The notes under the pieces: generated by a model
Told to the model about the DNA's origin: nothing
The model's input: only the letters and a program-made list of their open reading frames with translations
Database searches by the model: none
Shown here: piece after piece, positions 51,552 through 61,295 of the stretch
Position numbering within the stretch: the stretch's first letter is position 1
Layout of the letters: every line of letters begins with the position of its first letter
Source of the DNA: Salinibacterium sp. SWN167
Lineage (GTDB): Bacteria; Actinomycetota; Actinomycetes; Actinomycetales; Microbacteriaceae
Reading direction: 5' to 3'
DNA: 64,000 bases
Assembly: GCF_015864665.1 (NCBI RefSeq)
Contig: NZ_JADYWU010000001.1
Span: 1,240,001 to 1,304,000 of the forward strand
Position numbers and translations under genes: made by a program

Positions 51552-52622
51552 CTAGCGCAACTCTTTCTTCCACGCGCCTTCGTACCCAATCGGCACGAAG
51601 CCGACGGCTTCGTTGACCGACAGCATGTGACGGTTCTCTTCGGCGTTGTAGGTGATGACCGAGGGATGCCCGGGAGCGACCCGTTCGAGGTGCGCCAAGT
51701 TCAGAACCTTCAGAAGGGTGCCAAGGCGGTGACCGCGGTGCTCGCTGAGTACAATCGTGGCGTCTTGGAGTACCGCGCGCTCGGTCTGCTCGGGCGCGGT
51801 GAGCGCGGTGTACGCCACTAGCTCTCCCGACGCGACGTGTTCGATCGCGGCATAGACGCCCGTCACCCCGCTCGCGAGCTCACGCTCGTCGTGGTCGACC
51901 ACTCGTTCTGCGGTCCAGATATCTTCGGGAGGCTCAAGCCCCGCGCTGGGTTCGTCGGTACTCATGCGTGTGTAGAGGAGCGCGAGGTCGTCGCGCCACG
52001 GTTCTGGGCACAGCCCCACCCACTCGTGCACGGCATAGTCGCGGCTACACCGCGTGATGGCGTCGTCGACGAGGGAGTGCAGCCCAGGGACGGGGAGGGG
52101 GAGCCGGCTCACGCGCTCAACCTGCTCGAAGCTGTACTGCTGCGACTGCAGAAACTGGGTGCCGTCACCGTCGCGAGGAACGGCGCCAAAGCCGGTGGGG
52201 GAGTCCAGTAGCGCGCCATCAGTGGGCACGCTTGAGACGTAGACGTGAACTTTGCGCTTGCCCGCATCCGCCGCAATCGTTTCAAGCTCGGCGAGAAGGC
52301 GGGCCCCAATACCGCGGCGCCGATAGTCCGGATGCACGTACGCTTCGATCCACGCTGTGTCTGCCTCCTCGCCGACGTTGGTGCTGTAGTCGCCGCGGCC
52401 CACGATGCGTCCGCGATCGCGGGCGACGAGCATCCGCCGGTCTTCGAAGGCGCTGGGCTGCCAGGCTGCGAGGGAGACATGCGGGTCGTGCGCCAGCTCG
52501 GGGTAACGCTGCAATATCTCGTCGGTCTCATTGCGCAACGCGGTTGCCGCGGTGAAGTCATCCGACCCATCGAGGGAGAGGGCGAGGGGAATCTCGAGGG
52601 TCGTAATCTCAATCTCTGACAT
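51552..52622 (-). CDS. Two-domain GNAT-family N-acetyltransferase
   Basis: 356 residues. Two GNAT modules in tandem: the first has the acetyl-CoA loop VHPDYRRRGIGARLLAEL near residue 100; the second has LSEHRGHRLGTLLKVLNL near residue 295 and ends NEAVGFVPIGYEGAWKK. Tandem-GNAT proteins of this length resemble mycothiol synthase-like or antibiotic-acetylating enzymes. The substrate cannot be read from sequence. Confidence 0.85.
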   Translation of the reverse strand: MSEIEITTLEIPLALSLDGSDDFTAATALRNETDEILQRYPELAHDPHVSLAAWQPSAFEDRRMLVARDRGRIVGRGDYSTNVGEEADTAWIEAYVHPDYRRRGIGARLLAELETIAADAGKRKVHVYVSSVPTDGALLDSPTGFGAVPRDGDGTQFLQSQQYSFEQVERVSRLPLPVPGLHSLVDDAITRCSRDYAVHEWVGLCPEPWRDDLALLYTRMSTDEPSAGLEPPEDIWTAERVVDHDERELASGVTGVYAAIEHVASGELVAYTALTAPEQTERAVLQDATIVLSEHRGHRLGTLLKVLNLAHLERVAPGHPSVITYNAEENRHMLSVNEAVGFVPIGYEGAWKKELR

Positions 52623-52803
52623 GAGCGCACCAATCTGCGGGGGTAAGCGCTACGGAGGTAGCCGACCAGAATACGCCGCGAGTTCGTAGCGCGCTAGAGG
52701 CGTGGCCAGTGTGCGCCTAGTGACATCGACGGCCGGGCGCAGCGCGACACCTGCGCGGCAGAACGGTGCAACCCCGCGCATCCGGTACCGTATAGCAAGG
52801 TTC

Positions 52804-52845
52804 TGACCAGCAACTTGGTCAGAGATTTGACCAACGCTGAGACCA
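52804..52845. repeat. 12-bp-phased hexamers upstream of smc
   Basis: TGACCA (52804), TGGTCA (52816), TGACCA (52828) and AGACCA (52840) start exactly 12 bp apart with the second inverted. TCTGACCA-gcaact-TGGTCAGA and TTGGTCA-gagatt-TGACCAA are perfect dyads that share the middle arm, so the RNA could form only one at a time. They lie 20-61 nt before the smc GTG, downstream of a possible -10 (TACCGT, 52786-52791). Confidence 0.5.
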
Positions 52846-52864
52846 GCAACGACCGGGCGGTGAC

Positions 52865-55800
52865 GTGTACCTCAAGAGTTTGACCCTCAAAGGGTTCAAG
52901 TCGTTCGCTCAACCGACCACTTTTGCGTTCGAACAGGGCGTGACGTGTGTCGTCGGCCCCAACGGTTCGGGCAAGTCGAATGTGGTGGATGCTCTCGCGT
53001 GGGTCATGGGGGAGCAGGGTGCCAAAACCTTGCGCGGCGGCAAGATGGAAGACGTCATCTTTGCCGGAACCGCCACTAAGGGGCCGCTGGGTCGTGCCGA
53101 GGTTATTCTCACGATCGATAACGCGGATGGCGCGCTGCCGATTGAATACAGCGAAGTCACTATCAGCCGCACCCTGTTCCGCAATGGCGGCAGCGAGTAC
53201 GCGATCAACGGCACTTCGTGCCGCCTGCTCGACGTTCAAGAACTCCTGAGCGACTCCGGTCTGGGCCGCGAAATGCACGTCATCGTTGGCCAGGGTCAGC
53301 TGGATGCGGTGCTGCATGCCAGCCCCGAAGACCGTCGCGGCTTCATCGAAGAAGCGGCCGGCATCCTCAAGCACCGTCGACGCAAAGAGAAGACGCTGCG
53401 CAAGCTCGACGCGATGCAAGCGAACCTCACGCGCCTTTCAGACTTGGCGGGGGAGATCCGTCGTCAGCTCAAGCCTCTCGGCCAGCAGGCTGAGATCGCG
53501 AAAGAAGCGGCCTCGATTGCCTCGATCGTGCGGGATGCCCGCGCCCGCCTCCTTGCCGACGAGGTTGTTGAACTGCGCTCGAGCATCAACGACTTCAGCC
53601 GCAGCGAGAGCGAACGCAAGACGCAGCGCATCGTGCTACAAGAGCAGCTCGACCAGAACAAGTTGCGCGAAGCCCGCCTCGAACAAGCCCAAGTCGGTGG
53701 CGAAGTAGACGAAGCCCGCCGCGTAGCTTTCGGCCTCGAGTCGGTGCAAGAACGTCTGCGCAGTCTCTACACGCTCGCGAACCAGCGACTGTCGTTGCTC
53801 GGCCAGCAGAGCGATGCGCCCGTCTCCAGCAATAGCGTCAGCCAAACTCTTGTCGACGAAGTTAAGGCCGGCGCTGATGAACTTGCGACCGGTGTTGAGG
53901 ATGCGGAGAAGGCCGTCGCCGCAGCCGCTGCCGCAACCGCGACAGCGAAGGCCGCGCTCGACTCGCTCGACGAAGAAATTGCCGCGCAGAGCGCGCTCGT
54001 TTCCCGTCACGAGTTGGAGAGCGCTGGGCTCACCGCTCGCGTTGAAGTCGCCACCTCCACTCTGACCGCAGCCCAGGGCGAACTTGTTCGTCAGCAGCAG
54101 GCGCTCGCCGAAGCCCAGTCGCGTCGCGAAGCAGCCCAGGTTGAATTCGAAGCGCTCGAGACCCAGGCCAGCAATTCGACTGTCGAAAGCGACGGCTCGC
54201 TCGACACCGCCTATGAGGCCGCCGAAGCCACGGTTTCGAGCGTTCAGGCGGAGATCGAAGCCCTGCGCGAAGCCCTTCACACCTCCGAGCGCGAGCGCGA
54301 TGCTTTGGCCGCCCGCAACTCGGCGCTATCCCTCGCGGTCGACCAGAAGGACGGCTCCAGCGCTCTCGTCGCGGCCAAGCTTTCGGGCATCCGCGGTCTC
54401 GTTGCCGAGCATGTAAAGATCACGCCCGGCTACGAAGCGGCCATCGCAGCCGCTCTCGGCACCCTTGCGGATGCCGTGCTTGCCGATGACCGCGATTCGG
54501 CCATTGATGCGCTGGCCGAGTCTGCTTCGCGCGATTTCGGTCGCGTCGAAGTGGTTGTCGCGAACGCCGCCAAGCAGTCGGTCTCGCTCGGAACGGCGCC
54601 CGGAACGGTTCCCGCCACCGACGTCGTCACGGCCCCCGACGGAGTGCACGGTCTCCTCACCCATGTGCTCATCGCCGACGACCTCGAGGCTGCGCGCGCC
54701 GCTTACGGCTCACTCGCGAACGCGGTCGATCTCACGTTCGTGACGCGCGACGGCGACGTGCTCACACAGTTCGTGCTGCGCGGCGGTTCGGGCGCCAAGC
54801 GTTCGCGCCTCGAGCTCGTTGCAGAGCGGGATGCCGCCGCTGACAAACTCGGCGTCGTCACCACGCAGATCGAGCGCACGAGCTTCGAACTCGACGAGAA
54901 GCGCCGCGAGTTGACCTCCGCGAAGACGGATGCTGAACAAGCCCTCGTGACTCTGCGCGAATACGACGCCCAGCTTGCCGCGCAATCCGAGTTGCTCGGT
55001 CGCCACCGCATCCAAGCCGAAGCGGCGCAAGCCGAGTGCGACCGTCTGGCCCGCGCCGTCGATGTTGCCGAAGAAGCCGTGGCCGACGCCACCACCGAAG
55101 TGACGCGCGCCCAGACTGCCGCCGACAAGTACCAGGCGGCTCCGCGCCCCATGCTCGACGTCTCCGAACGCGAACCGATGCTGGCCGAAGTGGATGCCGC
55201 GCGGGCCCATGAAGTTGAGCTGCGTATCCAAATGGAGACCATCCGCGAGCGAGTGCGCGCCGAGCGTGCCCGCGCCGAACAGCTGGCAGCCCAGCTGGTG
55301 CGCGAGCGCGAAGCAGCCCAAGAGCAGGCGCGACTGGCCGTTATTCGTCAACGTCAGATCGCCTCGGCGACCAAGGTCGTAGAGATGCTTCCCGCGGTGC
55401 TCGACTCGGTTGATCGTTCGCTCTCTGAGGCGCGCGTTGTTCTCGCCTCGAAGGAAGCGGCGCGCTCAGCCCAGAACGAAGAACTCTCCACCCTGCGCCG
55501 CGAAGAATCGGCACTGCGTGAACGCCTCTCGGTGGTCAGCGAAAGCGTCCACGGTCTCGAAATGCAGATTTACGAAAAGAAGCTGCATCTCTCCAGTCTC
55601 CTCGAACGCTCGGGCGAAGAACTCGGACTCGTCGAAGATGTACTCGTGGCGGAATATGGGCCCGCGGTGCCCGTTCCCGACGACCGCGTGAACGACGACG
55701 CGTCGGAGGACGCCGCAGTGGCGCAGGCCGGAGAGAACACGGCCGCCACCGAAGCCGACTCGAGCCCCGCAGCACCTGAGTCAGACGACAACGCTGAGCC

Positions 55801-56497
55801 CGTGGCATCCGGCCGACCGTTCGTGCGTGCCGAGCAAGAGGTTCGGCTGCAGAAGGCCGAACGCAAACTGGCGCGCCTTGGCCGGGTCAACCCGCTCGCT
55901 CTCGAAGAGTTCGATGCGCTCGAGCAGCGCCACAAGTTCTTGACCGAGCAGCTCACCGACCTCACGAACACCCGCAAGGACCTGCTGACGATCATCGAAG
56001 AACTCGATGGCAAGATGCAGACGATCTTCGCTAGTGCCTTCGAGGACACCAAAAACGCGTTCAACGATGTCTTCCCCGTGCTGTTCCCGGGCGGCACCGG
56101 CAGCATTTTCCTGACTAACCCGGATGACCTGCTCACCACTGGTATCGAAGTCACGGTCAAGCCTGCCGGTAAGAAGATCGAACGGCTGTCGCTGCTGAGC
56201 GGTGGTGAGCGATCGCTGGCCGCTGTCGCGCTGCTCATCGCGATCTTCAAGGCACGCCCCAGCCCTTTCTACATCATGGATGAGGTCGAGGCGGCGCTCG
56301 ACGATGCCAACCTCGGGCGCTTGCTCGCGATCTTCGAAGACCTGCGTCAAACCAGTCAGCTCATCGTGATCACGCACCAAAAGCGCACGATGGAAATTGC
56401 GGATGCTCTCTACGGCGTCAGCATGCGTGCCGACGGTATTAGCGCCGTGGTCGGCCAGCGCGTCGCCAAGGAGACGGCGACGGCCGACGCGAGTTAG
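52865..56497 (+). CDS. smc: Chromosome segregation protein SMC
   Basis: 1210 residues. ATPase that compacts and aligns chromosomes with ScpAB. Walker A VVGPNGSGKSNVVDALAWV near residue 32, hinge at about residues 505-640 (GIRGLVAEHVKITPGYE...), long coiled coils, and the C-terminal signature LLSGGERSLAAVALL with Walker B FYIMDEVEAALDDAN. An acidic, alanine/serine-rich stretch (about residues 935-985) interrupts the second coiled coil near the head. The GTG at 52865 gives the family-typical MYLKSLTLKGFKSFA. Confidence 0.96.
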   Translation: MYLKSLTLKGFKSFAQPTTFAFEQGVTCVVGPNGSGKSNVVDALAWVMGEQGAKTLRGGKMEDVIFAGTATKGPLGRAEVILTIDNADGALPIEYSEVTISRTLFRNGGSEYAINGTSCRLLDVQELLSDSGLGREMHVIVGQGQLDAVLHASPEDRRGFIEEAAGILKHRRRKEKTLRKLDAMQANLTRLSDLAGEIRRQLKPLGQQAEIAKEAASIASIVRDARARLLADEVVELRSSINDFSRSESERKTQRIVLQEQLDQNKLREARLEQAQVGGEVDEARRVAFGLESVQERLRSLYTLANQRLSLLGQQSDAPVSSNSVSQTLVDEVKAGADELATGVEDAEKAVAAAAAATATAKAALDSLDEEIAAQSALVSRHELESAGLTARVEVATSTLTAAQGELVRQQQALAEAQSRREAAQVEFEALETQASNSTVESDGSLDTAYEAAEATVSSVQAEIEALREALHTSERERDALAARNSALSLAVDQKDGSSALVAAKLSGIRGLVAEHVKITPGYEAAIAAALGTLADAVLADDRDSAIDALAESASRDFGRVEVVVANAAKQSVSLGTAPGTVPATDVVTAPDGVHGLLTHVLIADDLEAARAAYGSLANAVDLTFVTRDGDVLTQFVLRGGSGAKRSRLELVAERDAAADKLGVVTTQIERTSFELDEKRRELTSAKTDAEQALVTLREYDAQLAAQSELLGRHRIQAEAAQAECDRLARAVDVAEEAVADATTEVTRAQTAADKYQAAPRPMLDVSEREPMLAEVDAARAHEVELRIQMETIRERVRAERARAEQLAAQLVREREAAQEQARLAVIRQRQIASATKVVEMLPAVLDSVDRSLSEARVVLASKEAARSAQNEELSTLRREESALRERLSVVSESVHGLEMQIYEKKLHLSSLLERSGEELGLVEDVLVAEYGPAVPVPDDRVNDDASEDAAVAQAGENTAATEADSSPAAPESDDNAEPVASGRPFVRAEQEVRLQKAERKLARLGRVNPLALEEFDALEQRHKFLTEQLTDLTNTRKDLLTIIEELDGKMQTIFASAFEDTKNAFNDVFPVLFPGGTGSIFLTNPDDLLTTGIEVTVKPAGKKIERLSLLSGGERSLAAVALLIAIFKARPSPFYIMDEVEAALDDANLGRLLAIFEDLRQTSQLIVITHQKRTMEIADALYGVSMRADGISAVVGQRVAKETATADAS

Positions 56498-56561
56498 CAG
56501 CCGGCACTAGCGGTCGCGACTCCTGGCGTCGGGTCTTGGCCTGCGGCCGAACAGCCGCGAC

Positions 56562-57125
56562 CTAGTCGATGCGCTTGAGCGGCTCGCCGTTCACCGTGTG
56601 CACGCACCAGCCGCTGTGCAGCTTTTCGACGGTGGAAACGGAACCGTTGACGATCTGATCGAAGTCACGCCCGGCCAGCTCAGACAGTGTGTAGCGAATG
56701 ATCGTGCCGTGGCAGACGATGATTACTTTCTTACCGGGGTAGTCGAGCGTGACCTCGTTGAGGGCAGCGATGCCGCGCTCCACCACGTTGTGCAGTGATT
56801 CCAGACCGGGGTACACAGGACTGTTGGGCCAGCGCTCATCGATTTCGGCTTTGGTGAGGCCTTCACCTTCACCATAGTTGCGCTCGATGAGCAGGTCGTA
56901 GCTGCGACCGAGCTCGAGGCCCAAACCGTCGGCGATGATCTGGGCAGTTTCGCGAGCACGCTGCAGGGGAGAGCTGACGATGACGTCCCACTCGGAGCCC
57001 CGCAATACCTCGACGGCCTCTCGCGCCTGCTCGCGACCGGTGTCGTTGAGGGGAATGTCGCTGGAACCTTGCATGCGTCCGGCAGCGTTCCAGTCGGTTT
57101 GGCCATGGCGAATCAATGAGAGCAT
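56562..57125 (-). CDS. Histidine phosphatase / phosphoglycerate mutase-like protein
   Basis: 187 residues. SLIRHGQTDWNAAGRMQG holds the phospho-accepting histidine; SSPLQRARETA, IERNYGEGEG and VIIVCHGTIIR complete the catalytic pocket. GpmB-like; true substrates in this family are often sugar phosphates or nucleotides. TAGGGT lies exactly 6 nt before the ATG on the minus strand, suggesting a leaderless mRNA, divergent from ftsY. Confidence 0.85.
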   Translation of the reverse strand: MLSLIRHGQTDWNAAGRMQGSSDIPLNDTGREQAREAVEVLRGSEWDVIVSSPLQRARETAQIIADGLGLELGRSYDLLIERNYGEGEGLTKAEIDERWPNSPVYPGLESLHNVVERGIAALNEVTLDYPGKKVIIVCHGTIIRYTLSELAGRDFDQIVNGSVSTVEKLHSGWCVHTVNGEPLKRID

Positions 57126-57131
57126 TCAAAA

Positions 57132-57174
57132 ACCCTAGCGCGGTTAGGGAAGCAGCATGAACCTGCCTTAACCT
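57132..57174. promoter_or_regulatory. Divergent leaderless promoters of the phosphatase gene and ftsY
   Basis: Minus strand: TAGGGT (complement of 57132-57137), then 6 nt, then ATG at 57125. Plus strand: TAACCT (57169-57174), then 6 nt, then ATG at 57181. The gap between the two start codons is 55 bp and holds no Shine-Dalgarno for either gene. Confidence 0.55.
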
Positions 57175-57180
57175 GTAGTC

Positions 57181-58050
57181 ATGGCAGCATCCTGGTCGCT
57201 CTCGGGCGCACTCAAATCTATGTTCGCGCGCGACACGATCGACGCCGAGACGTGGAGCGATCTCGAAGACGCAATGATCTCGGCCGACTTCGGCCCCGAC
57301 ATCACCGAGTCGGTCATCGACGAGCTACGGGCAAGTGTCGCGCGTTTTAAAACTGACGACCCTACAGACCTGAAGCGGATGTTGCGCGAAACCCTCGAGG
57401 AACGTCTCGCTCGCCTCGACCCGACTCTCACTCTCAGCGCCCGCCCCGCGGTCGTGCTCGTTGTGGGCGTCAATGGCGTCGGAAAGACCACCACGATTGG
57501 CAAGTTCACCAAGTTCCTCGTGGGCCATGGCCGCACGGTGGTCGTGGGCGCGGCTGACACGTTCCGTGCTGCTGCCGTTGAGCAGCTGGCGACGTGGGCC
57601 GAGCGTGGCGGAGCATCGATCGTGCGCCCGCAGCAGCAGGGCCAAGATCCGGCATCCGTCGCCTTCCAGACGGTCGAGCGCGCTCAGCGCGAGGGCATCG
57701 ACATCGCGATCATCGACACCGCTGGTCGTTTGCAAACCAAGAGCGGTCTGATGGATGAGCTTGGCAAGATCCGTCGCGTTGTCGAAAAGCAGACGGAGAT
57801 CGCTGAAGTGTTGCTCGTGCTTGACGCGACAACCGGCCAAAACGGTGTCGCTCAAGCAGAAGCGTTTATTCAGCACGCCGGGGTCACCGGCCTCGTCATT
57901 ACGAAACTTGACGGCTCAGCCAAGGGTGGCTTCGTGCTCGCCGTTCAGGAGCGCACGGGCATCCCGATCAAGCTCGTTGGGCAGGGCGAGGGCATCAATG
58001 ACCTCACCGGTTTCACGCCCCACGTATTCGTGCAGGGCCTCGTTGGCTAG
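57181..58050 (+). CDS. ftsY: Signal recognition particle receptor FtsY
   Basis: 289 residues: N-domain helices then the GTPase G-domain with [14 protein letters not shown] near residue 98, [29 protein letters not shown] and the C-terminal [12 protein letters not shown]. It receives ribosome-SRP complexes at the membrane. The long acidic N-terminal A domain of many FtsY proteins is lacking; a short form like this relies on the N-domain helix for membrane contact. Partner ffh lies 1.6 kb downstream. Confidence 0.95.
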   Translation: MAASWSLSGALKSMFARDTIDAETWSDLEDAMISADFGPDITESVIDELRASVARFKTDDPTDLKRMLRETLEERLARLDPTLTLSARPAVVLVVGVNGVGKTTTIGKFTKFLVGHGRTVVVGAADTFRAAAVEQLATWAERGGASIVRPQQQGQDPASVAFQTVERAQREGIDIAIIDTAGRLQTKSGLMDELGKIRRVVEKQTEIAEVLLVLDATTGQNGVAQAEAFIQHAGVTGLVITKLDGSAKGGFVLAVQERTGIPIKLVGQGEGINDLTGFTPHVFVQGLVG

Positions 58051-58052
58051 CT

Positions 58053-58120
58053 GCTAGTTGCTGGTTGCTCGTTGCCGGCCGCCCAGGCTCGACGGGTAGG
58101 CGCCTCGCGCTAGTTGCTGG
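58053..58120. repeat. 12-bp direct repeat between ftsY and the carbonic anhydrase gene
   Basis: GCTAGTTGCTGG at 58053-58064 and again at 58109-58120; the second copy includes the stop codon of the minus-strand gene. Probably a small replication-slippage duplication at a convergent junction. Confidence 0.4.
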
Positions 58121-58631
58121 CCGCTTTGTGCGCCGCAGAGAGCTCGAGGTAGTGAGCGGCATTCTCGCGAACGCCCGCCTTCTCTTCGTCGCTGAGTTCG
58201 CGACGAACCTTGGCGGGCACTCCGGCCACGAGCGAGCCGGGCGGGATGATGGTGCCTTCGAGAACGACGGCGCCAGCGGCAACGAGCGATCCGGTTCCGA
58301 TCACCGCACCGTTGAGCACGGTCGCGCTCATGCCGATGAGGCAGTCGTCTTCGACGGTGCAGCCGTGCAGCACAGCGCCGTGACCGACGCTCACTCCGGA
58401 ACCGACGGTCGTCGGGATGCCCTCATCACAGTGCACGGAGACGTTGTCTTGCAGGTTCGACCCCTCGCCGATCGTGATGGCGTCGGTGTCGCCGCGCAGT
58501 ACTGCACCGTAAAAGATGCCAACGCCCTCGGCGAGCGTGACCCGCCCGATGAGAGTGGCGTTGGGCGCTACGAAAGCGCTGTCGGCAACCTGGGGCGTGT
58601 GTCCGGCGAGAGTCACGATAAGAGCAGTCAT
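58110..58631 (-). CDS. Gamma-class carbonic anhydrase family protein
   Basis: 173 residues forming a left-handed beta-helix of hexapeptide repeats (for example ATLIGRVTLAEGVGIFYGAVL). Metal-ligand positions appear as VSVHCD, VGHGAVLHG; the histidine triad of gamma anhydrases is therefore present. YrdA/PaaY-like. TAACTT lies exactly 6 nt before the ATG, so the mRNA is probably leaderless. Confidence 0.82.
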   Translation of the reverse strand: MTALIVTLAGHTPQVADSAFVAPNATLIGRVTLAEGVGIFYGAVLRGDTDAITIGEGSNLQDNVSVHCDEGIPTTVGSGVSVGHGAVLHGCTVEDDCLIGMSATVLNGAVIGTGSLVAAGAVVLEGTIIPPGSLVAGVPAKVRRELSDEEKAGVRENAAHYLELSAAHKAASN

Positions 58632-58687
58632 GCCTCTAAGTTAGCGCGAGAGAAGCCGCAGCGAGAAGCAACCGGCGAGAGAAGCTG

Positions 58688-59569
58688 TTAGCGCGAGAAG
58701 CGCGAAGCGATCTCGACCATGACACTTTCGTCGCCGGCGTAGATGCCGTCGGCGCGGGGCCAGTGCCCGATCACGTCGGTGAAGCCGAGCGCGTCGGCGC
58801 GACCGACAGCGTCTTCCCACGTGTCGACGCTCTCCAGACTGAACTGGGGTGCGCCATCCAAGTTGAGGTAGCGATCAATGCTGCCGGATGCTCGGCCCAC
58901 CTTCTCGAGGGCCTCCTCCATGCGCGCGGCAGTGTCAGCGACGATCTGCCACCACTCGTCGAGGGTGTCGGCGGTGCGACCGAGGGTGAGCCAGCCATCG
59001 GCGAGTTCGGCGGTGAGCCGGAGGCCGCGAGGGCCTTCGGCGGCGACCACGAAGGGCATGCGCGGTCGTTGGGCGGGGGCCCCGACCATCCGAGCGTTGA
59101 CGGCCGTGAACCAGTCACCGCTAAAGCTGATGCCGCCGCTGCCGGGATCCTCGAAGCGCAGTAACTCGTCGAGCCCTCGCACAAATTCTTCGAAGCGAGC
59201 ATGACGCTCGCGCGGAGTGAGCTCGTCTTGGCCGAGCACGGTCGCGTCAAAGCCGGTGCCACCCGAGCCGACGCCGAGCAGAAAGCGGCCAGCGCTCACG
59301 TCGTCGAGCGTTGCGAGTTCTTTGGCGAACGGAACCGGATGCCGGTAGTTGGGTGAGGCGACAAAGGTACCGAGCCCGATGCGGCTCGTGACGCTCGCGG
59401 CGGCCGTGAGCGTGGGAATGGTGGCGTACCACCGCTCGTCGGCGAGGGACCGCCACGACAGGTGGTCGTAAATCCACGCATGATCGAAGCCGAGTTCCTC
59501 TGCCTGAATCCAGCGATGCTTGGCTTCAGCCCAAGGCTGTTGGGGGAGTATGACGATGCCGTGTCTCAC
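58688..59569 (-). CDS. LLM-class flavin/F420-dependent oxidoreductase
   Basis: 293 residues. Luciferase-like barrel: LGFDHAWIYDHLSWRS, SRIGLGTFVASPNYRHPVPFAKELATLDDVSAGRF and LGVGSGGTGFD. Probably F420-dependent given the other genes here, but FMN use cannot be excluded. The GTG at 59569 is preceded by TAGGGT at exactly 6 nt and has no Shine-Dalgarno. Divergent from ffh. Confidence 0.8.
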   Translation of the reverse strand: MRHGIVILPQQPWAEAKHRWIQAEELGFDHAWIYDHLSWRSLADERWYATIPTLTAAASVTSRIGLGTFVASPNYRHPVPFAKELATLDDVSAGRFLLGVGSGGTGFDATVLGQDELTPRERHARFEEFVRGLDELLRFEDPGSGGISFSGDWFTAVNARMVGAPAQRPRMPFVVAAEGPRGLRLTAELADGWLTLGRTADTLDEWWQIVADTAARMEEALEKVGRASGSIDRYLNLDGAPQFSLESVDTWEDAVGRADALGFTDVIGHWPRADGIYAGDESVMVEIASRFSR

Positions 59570-59646
59570 GTTCTCACCCTACTCGGAGCCTCTGTCGGCG
59601 TTGTGGGGTCGCAGCACGGCCAAAGACACCTTAAACTGGTGGCATC

Positions 59647-61215
59647 ATGGCCACTTTTGGAAATCTCACCGACCGCCTCGCGGATACCTTCAAAAACCTG
59701 CGCGGCAAGGGCAAGCTCAGCGAGGCGGATGTCGATGGCACCGTTCGCGAGATTCGCCGTGCCCTCCTCGATGCTGACGTCGCGCTCGAGGTCGTCAAGG
59801 AGTTCACGGGTCGCGTTCGCGAACGTGCGCTCGGTCACGAGGTTTCTGCGGCGTTGAATCCGGCCCAGCAGGTGGTACAGATCGTCAACGACGAGCTCGT
59901 CACGATTCTGGGTGGCGAGGCTCGCCGCATCGAGTTCGCGAAGAACCCGCCGACGGTCATCATGCTCGCGGGTCTGCAGGGTGCCGGTAAGACGACCCTC
60001 GCCGGAAAGCTCGCGAAGTGGCTCGCAGCTGACGGCCACACGCCGCTGTTGGTCGCCGCTGACCTCCAGCGCCCGAACGCTGTCACCCAGTTGCAGGTTG
60101 TTGCCGAGCAGGCTGGCGTCGCCGTCTTCGCTCCCGAACCGGGCAATGGCAAGGGTGACCCGGTCAAGGTCTCCAAGCAAGCGATGAAGTTTGCCAAAGA
60201 CAAGCAGCACGATGTTGTGATCATTGACACCGCTGGTCGTTTGGGTGTGGATGCCGAGCTGATGAAGCAGGCAGCGAACATCCGCAAGGCTGTCGACCCT
60301 GACGAAGTGCTCTTCGTTATTGACGCGATGATCGGTCAAGACGCCGTCAAGACCGCTCGCGCCTTCCAAGAGGCCGTGGACTTCACGGGTGTAGTGCTCA
60401 CCAAGCTCGATGGTGACGCTCGCGGTGGTGCAGCGCTGTCCGTTGCCTCCATCACCGGTCGTCCGATCATGTTTGCGTCGACGGGTGAAGGTCTTGGCGA
60501 CTTCGAGCCGTTCCACCCCGACCGCATGGCGAGCCGCATCCTTGACCTGGGTGACATCCTCACCCTCATCGAGACGGCGCAGAAAACCTTCGACGAAGAA
60601 GAGTCGCGCAAGGTTGCCGAAAAGTTTGCGACAGACACATTCACTCTTGATGACTTTCTGCAGCAGATGCAGCAGCTCAAGAACATGGGCTCGATCAAGA
60701 GCATGCTTGGCATGCTTCCCGGTGCGAAGGGCATGCGCGAGCAGCTCGACAACTTCGATGAGTCGGAGATCACGCGCACTGAGGCCATCATCCAGTCGAT
60801 GACAAAGCAGGAGCGCACCACACCGAAGCTCCTCAATGGTTCGCGTCGCGTGCGTATTGCGCGTGGTTCGGGAACGACTGTCACCGAGGTGAACGCGCTC
60901 GTGAATCGCTTCGAGCAGGCCGCGAAGATGATGAAGACTGTCGCCAAGGGTGGCACGCCTCAGATTCCCGGCATGGGCCCAATCCCCGGCGGACATGGCG
61001 GCAAGTCAGCCAATGCGCGAAAGAACCAGAAGAAAAAGGGTTCCAAGTCTGGCAACCCCGCCAAGCGTGCTGCTGAGGATGCGGCGCGCGCTCAGGGCGC
61101 TGTCGAACCGTCAGCACCGTCCGGTTCCGGGTTCGGCCTTGGTGGATCAAAGCCTGCCGCTGGTGGGCCCTCACCTGAAGAGCTGGAGAGCCTGCAGAAG
61201 TTTCTCGGGCGCTAG
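59647..61215 (+). CDS. ffh: Signal recognition particle protein Ffh
   Basis: 522 residues. N and G domains (GLQGAGKTTLAGKLA, DLQRPNAVTQL, IDTAGRLGVD, TKLDGDARGGAALS) and a methionine-rich M domain from about residue 330 (FLQQMQQLKNMGSIKSMLGMLPG and the RNA-binding RRVRIARGSGT). Binds signal sequences and 4.5S RNA. TAAACT lies 9 nt upstream of the ATG, with ATC directly before it. The C-terminal ~70 residues are low complexity, as in other actinobacteria. Confidence 0.96.
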   Translation: MATFGNLTDRLADTFKNLRGKGKLSEADVDGTVREIRRALLDADVALEVVKEFTGRVRERALGHEVSAALNPAQQVVQIVNDELVTILGGEARRIEFAKNPPTVIMLAGLQGAGKTTLAGKLAKWLAADGHTPLLVAADLQRPNAVTQLQVVAEQAGVAVFAPEPGNGKGDPVKVSKQAMKFAKDKQHDVVIIDTAGRLGVDAELMKQAANIRKAVDPDEVLFVIDAMIGQDAVKTARAFQEAVDFTGVVLTKLDGDARGGAALSVASITGRPIMFASTGEGLGDFEPFHPDRMASRILDLGDILTLIETAQKTFDEEESRKVAEKFATDTFTLDDFLQQMQQLKNMGSIKSMLGMLPGAKGMREQLDNFDESEITRTEAIIQSMTKQERTTPKLLNGSRRVRIARGSGTTVTEVNALVNRFEQAAKMMKTVAKGGTPQIPGMGPIPGGHGGKSANARKNQKKKGSKSGNPAKRAAEDAARAQGAVEPSAPSGSGFGLGGSKPAAGGPSPEELESLQKFLGR

Positions 61216-61283
61216 TCCGCGATAGTTGTTGAGGCCTCCGGCGTCGGTGGCGAACCACTCTTCTGGGTGTGTGCGGGAGGGGA

Positions 61284-61289
61284 TATTGT
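61284..61289 (+). promoter_or_regulatory. -10 element of the leaderless LLM oxidoreductase gene
   Basis: TATTGT followed by GGAGCT and the ATG at 61296: exactly 6 nt. GGAG lies only 2 nt from the ATG, too close to act as a ribosome-binding site. Confidence 0.5.
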
Positions 61290-61295
61290 GGAGCT

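Noticed and set aside
59566-60996. Long open frame (476 codons) on the minus strand opposite ffh
   Set aside because: It is antisense to a clearly conserved gene. Its composition is that of a GC-skew shadow frame and it has no motif. The same applies to the long minus-strand frames opposite murA (8429-9601), recG (16302-17366) and rpsP-rimM (62195-63385).
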